Below, in pieces: positions 42,590-49,013 of a stretch of DNA of 64,000 nucleotides. The position numbers and the translations under genes were made by a program. The notes beneath the pieces were generated by a model that did no database searches, was not told the DNA's origin, and saw only the letters and a list, made by a program, of their open reading frames with translations. Where the stretch lies: contig NZ_VYKK01000030.1 of assembly GCF_008710135.1 (NCBI RefSeq), positions 62,001 through 126,000 on the forward strand, written 5' to 3'. Source of the DNA: Paenibacillus spiritus (GTDB lineage Bacteria > Bacillota > Bacilli > Paenibacillales > Paenibacillaceae). Position 1 is the stretch's first letter, and each line of letters begins with the position of its first letter.

Positions 42590-43228
42590 TTATTTCCAAT
42601 CCGCAATGCGTTCGATCGGCAGACGTACCGACGCATAGCCTTCTTCGGCGGCCTTGCCCATCGACAGCAGCATAACCGGAACATAGCGGTCTTTGTCCAT
42701 GCCGAAGGCTTCGGCGATCTGATCCTTCTCGTAGCCGCCGATCGGGTTGGTGTCATAGCCGTGGGCGCGAGCGGCGAGCATGAGCTGCATGGAGACAAGG
42801 CCCGCGTCGATCAGAACGGTCTCCCGGTTCACCTGTTCCGAGGTGTTCGAGTAGTAGGCCGAGATCGAGGTTACCTGGCGGTCCTTGACTTCCTGCGGCA
42901 TCAAGCCTTTGGCAACCGCCGTTCCGTAGATCTCTTCAATATACTCGATGCTGTTCATATCGCCGAAGATCGCGATGACAGCCGCCGAGGTCTCTACCTG
43001 CAGCTGGTTGAACTTGGCCAGAGGCGCCAGCTTGCGCTTGCCTTCTTCGCTCTCGATAACCAGGAAGCGCCATGGCTGCAGATTGACCGACGACGGAGCC
43101 AGTGTGGCTTCGGTCAGAATTTCCGTCATTTCTTCCTTGCTGATCTTCACGCTGGGGTCATATTTGCGGATCGACCGGCGACCCGCCACAATAGCCTGAT
43201 AATCGTTGCTGCGCTGTGCTTGATTCAT
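42590..43228 (-). CDS. Nitroreductase-family NAD(P)H oxidoreductase
   Basis: This 212-residue FMN enzyme has the phosphate-binding RRSIRKYDPSVKI, LAPSSVNLQPWRFLVI, and the C-terminal GYDTNPIGGYEKDQIAEAFG. Length is typical. Such enzymes reduce quinones, nitro compounds or azo dyes. AAGGAG precedes the ATG. It lies 36 bp before the monooxygenase gene and 39 bp after the MarR gene, all on the reverse strand. Confidence 0.92.
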   Translation of the reverse strand: MNQAQRSNDYQAIVAGRRSIRKYDPSVKISKEEMTEILTEATLAPSSVNLQPWRFLVIESEEGKRKLAPLAKFNQLQVETSAAVIAIFGDMNSIEYIEEIYGTAVAKGLMPQEVKDRQVTSISAYYSNTSEQVNRETVLIDAGLVSMQLMLAARAHGYDTNPIGGYEKDQIAEAFGMDKDRYVPVMLLSMGKAAEEGYASVRLPIERIADWK

Positions 43229-43267
43229 GTTAATAATCTCCTTCGTATATAAATTGGCGTTGCTTCT

Positions 43268-43717
43268 TCACTTCGTATAGGCGGCGTCCTGGATGGTTCT
43301 CAGGTTCGACTCCAGACGTTCCAGCATTTCCAGCAAAAGCTTCTGCTCCTCCGGGCCGAACCCGGCCAGCAGTTCATCGACAAAGCGTTCCCGCTCCTTG
43401 CGGTAAGCGGCCATCCGCGACCGCCCTTGCTCCGTCAGCGCCGCCAGCGCCGCCCGCTGGTCGGTCTTGCTGGACCAGCGGACAACAAGGCCCGCTTCCT
43501 CCAGCGCCTGAAGGTGGCGGGTAACCGCCGCTCCGTCGATGCCAAGCTCCTTCTGAATCAGCGACTGTCCGGCTTCCTCCGTCCGGGAGAGCAGACAGAG
43601 CAGCTTCAGGCGGGCCGGCGTAATGCCGGCGCAGCGTTCAAACACCGGGCTGATCCGCTTGTTCAGCGCCTGCATGGACTCCAGGATGCGTTCCCGTCCG
43701 GTCTCTGCCTCCGTCAT
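43268..43717 (-). CDS. MarR-family transcriptional regulator
   Basis: This 149-residue winged-helix regulator has TPARLKLLCLLSR, the recognition region GIDGAAVTRHLQALEEAGLVVR and the wing DQRAALAALTEQG. GAGGAGGAG precedes the ATG. It is the first gene of an operon with a nitroreductase and a quinol monooxygenase, and probably represses it until an electrophile or phenolic ligand binds. One Cys (near residue 29) and another (near residue 46) could be redox-sensitive, which is speculative. Confidence 0.92.
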   Translation of the reverse strand: MTEAETGRERILESMQALNKRISPVFERCAGITPARLKLLCLLSRTEEAGQSLIQKELGIDGAAVTRHLQALEEAGLVVRWSSKTDQRAALAALTEQGRSRMAAYRKERERFVDELLAGFGPEEQKLLLEMLERLESNLRTIQDAAYTK

Positions 43718-43797
43718 GGCAGCTCCTCCTCTACCGGGCCTGCCAGAGATATAGCCGCCCTATAATTAATTGTGCAAAATCCGGTTTGACGTAACCT

Positions 43798-43826
43798 AGT
43801 ATAGGTCTATTTCATTGACCCGTCAA
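43798..43826 (-). promoter_or_regulatory. MarR operon promoter with operator-like dyad
   Basis: On the reverse strand TTGACG (43826-43821) and TATACT (43803-43798) are separated by exactly 17 bases. The dyad TTGAC-GG-GTCAA (43826-43815) covers the -35 and is a candidate self-operator. Confidence 0.65.
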
Positions 43827-43889
43827 GTACCTCTTTGACGATCGGTTTTTCGGCTTCGGGCCGGCCGCCAGCTCCACCCGCTGCGCGCT

Positions 43890-44762
43890 TCAGCCCTCCC
43901 GCCGTCCATAACGCTCGCGCAGGATTTCGGCCGCAGCCCGGACCCGTTGGTCGGCATAGCCCGCGTCTCTTCCGGGGAGCAGCTCCACGCCCTGCGCCGT
44001 CAGCGCCCGGCGCAGCCCCTCGGCCAGCAGCCCGGGGCTTCCCGGGCCCCCGAGCTCGGCGAGCGAGGCCATCGTCTCCGGCCGGACCGCCGGGTAGCTC
44101 AGCCCCTCGGCTCCGCCGGCCGCGCGTTCATAGAAGCGGCGCACCTGTTCGCCGCGCTCCCGGCCGGAGCCGGAGACAATGATGAAGGCGTGGACGAAAT
44201 AGGCGTCGTTCTGACGCCGCTGGGCAATGCCGCAGAACTTCCGGCCTGCGACGGCCAGATCATATTCGCCGGGGCAGTAGGACCCGGCGATCTCCCCCGC
44301 TTCGATTCGGGCGGCCGTCTCCGGGTGGGAGACGGCGACGGCGCTGACGATGATCGACGCGAGCAGCCGGAAGTCGCGGTGGAAGTCGAGCGCGGCCCGG
44401 CTCTTGGGCAGAAGCAGCGCCACGTTCAACACGCCCCGGTCCAGCGGGACGGCCGCTCCGCCCGAATGCCGGACAGCTGTCCGGACGCCCGCCGCTTCAA
44501 GCTCCTCCATCGCCTCCCGGGCGAATGGCAGCCTGCTGTCGCGCAGCCCGAGAGCCAGCCCGCCGGGATGGCTCCAGATATGGACGGCGGGCGGGGACGC
44601 GCCGGACCCGACATCCCGGCAGAGCGTCTCCTCAAAGGCGAACGGCAGCAGCAGATCGCCGTCTTCCAGGCAGCCGCTCTCCCCCCGGTCTTCGCTCCGC
44701 CCTTCCCCGTCCCAATGCTCATGCAGCGCCATGCTCTCCCATTCCCATTCCATCTTCCGCAT
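43890..44762 (-). CDS. lipL: Octanoyl-[GcvH]:protein N-octanoyltransferase (LipL-like)
   Basis: This protein of about 290 residues belongs to the BPL/LplA/LipB superfamily and is most like LipL, which moves octanoyl groups from GcvH to E2 subunits in Gram-positive lipoate assembly. Seen are PFAFEETLCRDVGSG, RDSRLPF, RHSGGAAVPLDRGVLNVALLLP and GSYCPGEYDLAVAGRKFCGIAQRR, where the Cys of GSYCPGEYD is the acyl-carrying residue. The start is uncertain: ATGs at 44762 and 44753 are both near a GGGAG. It stands alone on its strand. Confidence 0.85.
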   Translation of the reverse strand: MRKMEWEWESMALHEHWDGEGRSEDRGESGCLEDGDLLLPFAFEETLCRDVGSGASPPAVHIWSHPGGLALGLRDSRLPFAREAMEELEAAGVRTAVRHSGGAAVPLDRGVLNVALLLPKSRAALDFHRDFRLLASIIVSAVAVSHPETAARIEAGEIAGSYCPGEYDLAVAGRKFCGIAQRRQNDAYFVHAFIIVSGSGRERGEQVRRFYERAAGGAEGLSYPAVRPETMASLAELGGPGSPGLLAEGLRRALTAQGVELLPGRDAGYADQRVRAAAEILRERYGRREG

Positions 44763-44938
44763 CTCTCCCTGTGTTCCAGTTCACGCCTATTGTAGCCGAT
44801 TTCCGCCGGAAGGCAAAATCAGGATGGCCCCGGCCGTCCGGTTATTTGTAATCCCGTCCTCCGGGCGCTATCCTTGTAGGTAAGAGGCGGCGTCCAAGGC
44901 CGCCGGACCGAACCTTTGCGAAGCAGGAGGGATTCTCC

Positions 44939-45841
44939 ATGTCCACGAACGCAAGCCCTCAGCCGGCCCAGTCCCGAACCCCCCGGAGCCGGCAGTGGGA
45001 GCAGGAACTGAACCAGCTCTACGGAGGCTTCCTTAAGCACAGCCGGCAGGCGCTGGCCGCTTACGACCGCGAGGCGGTGCATCAGGCGCGCACACACTGC
45101 CGCAGGCTCATGACGCTGCTGTCCGTACTGGACCCGGAGGACCGCTCCGGCCTTCACGCCGAATTCCGGAAAGCCCAGAAGGCGCTCGGCAAAGTCCGGG
45201 ATGCCGATGTCTTCATCAAAGAGCTGAAGGCCCGGCGGCGTCGCGCCAAGCGAACGGACGGCAAGAAGGCGGTCAAGGCGCTGAAGGCCGTAGCTAAGCA
45301 TGAGAAGCAGCACCGCGCCAAGCTTCGCCGGAAGCTGGACCGGAAGCTGCCCGCTGCGGTTGCCGGCCTGGATAAGCGGTGGAGCGCCTTCATCGGGCAG
45401 GACCTGCCCGGACTTGCAGAGCAGCGGAATGTCAATGTGCTGCTCCGCGAGCTGGAGGTTGCCTACGAGCAGCAGAAGAAGATCTGCAAGGATCTCTTCC
45501 GGCAGGAGAACGCGACCTCCCGGGAAGCGCTCGACGCTCTGCATCAGCTAAGGATTGCCGCCAAGAAGATCCGCTATACCGCAGGGGCCGCTTCCTTCGC
45601 GCTGGACCGCAAGTTCCAGTCCTATGAAGCCCTCTACCGGGACATTTCCGACAAGCTGGGCGCCATCAACGACAAGCGGGTCTGGCTGGAGCGGCTGGAT
45701 GAGCCGCTGCGTCAGGAGCTGGATATCCCGCGCAAAGCCTGGGACCGGCTGACCGCCGGGCTGCGCAGCGAGCTGGGCGAAGCGCTGGCCGGCAACGGCA
45801 TCGTTCCGGTTCCGGCCGCCAAGGCCCCGGCGGAGATCTGA
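44939..45841 (+). CDS. CHAD-domain protein
   Basis: This 300-residue helical protein carries the conserved His/Arg/Lys signature of CHAD domains: AVHQARTHCRRLMTLLSVL and LDALHQLRIAAKKIRYTAGAAS. Basic residues in these helices bind polyphosphate in characterised members. The family name comes from its association with CYTH phosphatases; none adjoins here. AGGAGGG precedes the ATG. A terminator follows. Confidence 0.9.
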   Translation: MSTNASPQPAQSRTPRSRQWEQELNQLYGGFLKHSRQALAAYDREAVHQARTHCRRLMTLLSVLDPEDRSGLHAEFRKAQKALGKVRDADVFIKELKARRRRAKRTDGKKAVKALKAVAKHEKQHRAKLRRKLDRKLPAAVAGLDKRWSAFIGQDLPGLAEQRNVNVLLRELEVAYEQQKKICKDLFRQENATSREALDALHQLRIAAKKIRYTAGAASFALDRKFQSYEALYRDISDKLGAINDKRVWLERLDEPLRQELDIPRKAWDRLTAGLRSELGEALAGNGIVPVPAAKAPAEI

Positions 45842-45903
45842 GCCTGCATCCGCCAGGCGCAGGAATCTATCCGCTCGCGGACTTTCGGGCCGCAGCAGAA
45901 TGG

Positions 45904-45944
45904 AAGAAGGGAAGAGCGATATTGCCGCTCTTCCCTTCTTTTTG
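45904..45944 (+). terminator. Terminator after CHAD gene
   Basis: AAGAAGGGAAGAGC and its complement around a 9-base loop are followed by TTT. The stem is symmetrical enough to also serve the convergent SDR gene ending at 45961. Confidence 0.75.
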
Positions 45945-45960
45945 CGCCAGAATTCTCCGC

Positions 45961-46683
45961 TTACCACGGCCAGGCTTCGCCCTCAAGGTCCAGATACAGC
46001 GGCTGCTCCGGCCGCTCCCCGCCCCGGCGCTCCACCAGCGCCGCAATCTTGCGGGCCGCCTCCTCCGGCAGAACGGGAGCATTCGGGTCGGGCTCTCCGT
46101 TCATGAAGGTGCGCATCCAGCCGGGATGAAACACCATAACCGCTCCTCCCTGCGGCTTCAGCTCCTGATGGACCAGGGAGGACTGCATATTGAGCGCCGC
46201 CTTGGACATGCAGTAGCCGTACATGGAAGTGCGGCTGTTGCGGGCGATGCTGCCCGCCTCCGACGAAATATTCACAACCAGCCGCCGCTCCCCCTGCAGC
46301 AGCAGCGGCAGCAGCGCCCGGGTGACGCGCAGCGTCCCCAGCGTGTTGACGTTGAAGATCCCGGCCATAGCCTCCATATCCATCTCTTCCCGGAGGGTGG
46401 CGTAATCCTGCGGCTTGATGATGCCCGCATTGTTGTACAGAATATCGACATGCCCGGTCTTCGCGGCAATCTGCCGCCCGGCGGCAGCGACGCTCTCGTC
46501 GTCGCCGATATCCAGCGGAACCCGGTGCAGGAGCCCGGCATACTGCTCTTCCAGCTCGTCCAGGCCGGACTCCTCCCGGCGATGCTCCCCGGCAAATACG
46601 GTATGCCCTCTCTCCAGCATTTCACGGGTCAGATGCAGGCCCAGGCCGCGGCCGGCCCCGGTTACGCAGGCAATGGATGTCAT
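45961..46683 (-). CDS. Short-chain dehydrogenase/reductase
   Basis: This 240-residue SDR has the NAD(P) motif TGAGRGLG near the start, DILYNNAG, catalytic Ser in VVNISSEAGS, and YGYCMSKAALN with the Tyr-x3-Lys pair. Substrate is unknown; the C-terminal part with PLYLDLEGE resembles sugar- or keto-reductase-type SDRs of Bacillales. The ATG at 46683 has GAGGAGGGG upstream, and the 23 codons before it are not coding-like. It is divergent from the MFS gene at 46830. Confidence 0.9.
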   Translation of the reverse strand: MTSIACVTGAGRGLGLHLTREMLERGHTVFAGEHRREESGLDELEEQYAGLLHRVPLDIGDDESVAAAGRQIAAKTGHVDILYNNAGIIKPQDYATLREEMDMEAMAGIFNVNTLGTLRVTRALLPLLLQGERRLVVNISSEAGSIARNSRTSMYGYCMSKAALNMQSSLVHQELKPQGGAVMVFHPGWMRTFMNGEPDPNAPVLPEEAARKIAALVERRGGERPEQPLYLDLEGEAWPW

Positions 46684-46763
46684 GGGTGTCCCCTCCTCTG
46701 TGTCTTCAGTGTGGGCCGTTTCCATTATAACGCTTTCATTCCGGCTCCGCACCCGTCATCAAA

Positions 46764-46806
46764 TTGACAAATTTTCAATTCTCCCATATAGTTGCTAATA
46801 CAACTA
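46764..46806 (+). promoter_or_regulatory. MFS gene promoter with overlapping operator
   Basis: A consensus TTGACA (46764-46769), 17-base spacer and TATAGT (46787-46792) precede the MFS gene. The inverted repeat TAGTTG-CTAATA-CAACTA (46789-46806) covers the -10 and start point. It has the form of a MarR-type operator, but no MarR gene adjoins. Confidence 0.75.
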
Positions 46807-46829
46807 ATTTAGAGAGAAGCGATTACACC

Positions 46830-48047
46830 ATGAGTCATTCTGACCTGAACGGGGACAAGCTGTGGAGCCGCAGCTTTCTGTCCATCTGTTTGTGCAGTTT
46901 TTTTGTGTTCATTACTTTCTATATTCTGGCGGTTACCCTGCCCGCCTACGCCCTGGACGAACTGGACGGCGACAAGAACAGCGTCGGGCTGGTGACCACC
47001 GTCTTCGTCGTCGCTGCCGTCATCTTCCGGCCTCTCGCCGGCAGATGGCTCGATGAAATGAGCCGCCGGAAGCTGGTCCTGGCTTCGCTGGCGCTGTTCG
47101 GCGCCTGTTCCCTGCTCTATCTGCTTGTTCCCGGCTATACGGCGCTGCTTGCGCTTCGTTTTGTGCACGGCATCGCGTTCGGGGTAGCCGCCACCTCGAC
47201 GTCGGCCATCGTCCTCGATCTCATTCCGAACCGGCGCAAGGGCGAGGGCATCGGCTACTTCACGCTGTTCATGAGTCTCGCCATGGTCATCGGTCCGTTC
47301 CTTGGCCTCAGTATCAGCGAGCATGCGGGCTACCGCCCGCTGTTCGTCTTCATCGGAGCGGCCGGAATGCTGTCGCTGCTCTGCGGGCTGCTCATTCCGA
47401 TTCCGCCCCGCGCCCCCCGGCCGCAGGGAGAGAACCTTGGCCGCGGTCTGCTCCGCTACTTCGAGCCGAAGGCGCTGCCCATCTCGCTGGCAGGCTTCTT
47501 CCTGGCCTTCGCTTACGGCGCGCTGTCCACCTTCATCTCGGTGTACGCCGCCTCCATCGGCCTGACCAGCGCCGCCAGCTATTTCTTCATCGTCTTCGCG
47601 GCGATGGTCCTGCTGTCGCGGCCGTTCACCGGACGGCTGTACGACCGGCGCGGCGCGCATCTGCTCGTCTATCCCGGCGCGGTTCTCTTCGCCGCCGGGA
47701 TGCTGGCGCTGAGCGCCGCTCATTCGGCGTTCGGCTTCCTGCTGACGGCGGCGCTGATCGGTCTCGGCTACGGCGCGATTCTGCCGAGCTTCCAGACGCT
47801 GGCCGTCCAGTCGGCGGCGCCCCACCGGGGCGCTCTGGCAACCAGCACGTATTTCGTGCTGTTCGACCTCGGCTTCGGCCTCGGCTCCTTTCTGCTCGGA
47901 CTTCAGGCCGCCCATACCGGCTACCGGACCATGTACGTGACCGGCGGCCTGATTGCCCTGCTGTCGGTCTCCAGCTACTTCCTGCTGCACCACCGGCGGC
48001 AGAGCAGCGCCGCCTTGAAGGCCGCGGACCCGGTCCGGCAAGACTAG
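46830..48047 (+). CDS. MFS transporter (12 TM)
   Basis: This 405-residue major-facilitator protein has twelve predicted helices. It shows the loop 2-3 motif FRPLAGRWLDEMSRRK, RFVHGIAFGVAATSTSAIVLDLIPNRRKGEGIGYF in helices 4-5 (typical of drug/metabolite exporters), and the second-half motif SRPFTGRLYDRRG. Substrate is unknown. The ATG at 46830 follows AGAGAGAAG. Its promoter contains a clear operator dyad, so it is a regulated efflux gene. Confidence 0.9.
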   Translation: MSHSDLNGDKLWSRSFLSICLCSFFVFITFYILAVTLPAYALDELDGDKNSVGLVTTVFVVAAVIFRPLAGRWLDEMSRRKLVLASLALFGACSLLYLLVPGYTALLALRFVHGIAFGVAATSTSAIVLDLIPNRRKGEGIGYFTLFMSLAMVIGPFLGLSISEHAGYRPLFVFIGAAGMLSLLCGLLIPIPPRAPRPQGENLGRGLLRYFEPKALPISLAGFFLAFAYGALSTFISVYAASIGLTSAASYFFIVFAAMVLLSRPFTGRLYDRRGAHLLVYPGAVLFAAGMLALSAAHSAFGFLLTAALIGLGYGAILPSFQTLAVQSAAPHRGALATSTYFVLFDLGFGLGSFLLGLQAAHTGYRTMYVTGGLIALLSVSSYFLLHHRRQSSAALKAADPVRQD

Positions 48048-48062
48048 AAGCGGCCGGACTAT

Positions 48063-48090
48063 GCCCGAATGAACAGCCCGGGCCTTTTTT
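48063..48090 (+). terminator. Terminator after MFS gene
   Basis: GCCCG-N11-CGGGC followed by a C and TTTTTT lies 15 bp after the stop. Confidence 0.75.
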
Positions 48091-48176
48091 AGCTTCCGGC
48101 TATCTCTTCGCGGATTCCTAAATATGGTATGCTGTTCAGGTAATCTTCAAATCCGGGCACAGGAGGCCTGATATTG

Positions 48177-48644
48177 ATGAACCTGAAGCACCGCCGTAAG
48201 CTTATCCGGATTACAGCCGCTCTGGTCCTGATCGCACTGGCTTGGATTAATTGCAGAAGCTATCTCCCGACCACCTTTGACCAAGCTGCGACCCGTCATC
48301 ATGCCCTCGATCTCCGCGAGGTAAGGAGCGTTGAGATCATCCGGCAGGACTCCGGCGGCGAGCAGACGATCACCCTGACCGGCTCTGCCCAAGTTCAGCG
48401 TCTGCTTGCGGTGTTCAACGGGGTCAAGCTGCGGAAATCCGGCTCTTCTCCCGGTGAATACCAAACGGTCTACTGGATTACGCTGCGGGGCGACAACTAC
48501 AGACAAACCGGAATTATCCTCTATGACCATCGCTACATGATTATAAATGCGGTCGATTCGGATATCCCCAAAGACCGGGTCCGTTCCTTCAAGATCCTCT
48601 CCGGGCTGGACAACCGCCGAATCGACGACCTGTTCACACGCTAA
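48177..48644 (+). CDS. Membrane-anchored protein, unknown
   Basis: This 155-residue protein has an N-terminal membrane helix (LIRITAALVLIALAWINC) and a soluble extracytoplasmic domain. That domain looks like the small substrate-binding or inhibitor-type beta folds of Bacillales lipoproteins (VRSVEIIRQDSGGEQTITLTG, VYWITLRGDNYRQTGIILYDHRYMIIN). No Cys lipobox fits. AGGAGG lies ten bases before the ATG at 48177; the preceding TTG is in frame but too near. Confidence 0.75.
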   Translation: MNLKHRRKLIRITAALVLIALAWINCRSYLPTTFDQAATRHHALDLREVRSVEIIRQDSGGEQTITLTGSAQVQRLLAVFNGVKLRKSGSSPGEYQTVYWITLRGDNYRQTGIILYDHRYMIINAVDSDIPKDRVRSFKILSGLDNRRIDDLFTR

Positions 48645-48707
48645 AAAAGCTCCCCGCACCGCAGCAGGCAATTCCTCGCCTGCCCGCATTGCGGGGAGCT
48701 TATTCTT
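48643..48707. terminator. Bidirectional terminator
   Basis: AAGCTCCCCGCA and its complement flank a 31-base region with its own small hairpin. TTTTTT follows on the reverse strand and TTATTCTT on the forward strand. It serves both the gene at 48177 and the small gene at 48747. Confidence 0.75.
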
Positions 48708-48746
48708 AGCGGAATCTTATGCTGCGATTCCCGCCCTTGCATAACC

Positions 48747-48926
48747 TTAGCTTCGCTTCTTGCCGCCGGTTATGAACCGCCATACCGCCAGCAGACATCC
48801 GACCAGCCCGATTCCCAGCAGCAGCTGCTGGAGGATGCCGAGCCCCGGACTGGTTGGCGGGATCTGGCTGCTGATGACAATCAGCAGAATAGCTCCGACC
48901 AGTGTGAGCGTATGGGTGCGTCTCAC
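48747..48926 (-). CDS. Small two-helix membrane protein, 59 residues
   Basis: A GTG at 48926 with GGGAGG eight bases upstream opens a 59-codon frame: RRTHTLTLVGAILLIVISS, then a Pro-rich turn (QIPPTSPG), then a second helix LLLGIGLVGCLLAVWRF and a basic KKRS end. It is immediately followed by a terminator with a reverse-strand T-run. Helix-turn-helix membrane topology, ideal ribosome site and terminator make it a likely real gene. No family was recognised. Confidence 0.72.
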   Translation of the reverse strand: MRRTHTLTLVGAILLIVISSQIPPTSPGLGILQQLLLGIGLVGCLLAVWRFITGGKKRS

Positions 48927-49013
48927 TGTTCTTACCTCCCGTCAGACATGGCTTTCGCCTTATACTGTCCACCCATTATAAAGGATTCGGACGGGAATAT
49001 CGAAGAGCTCCAG

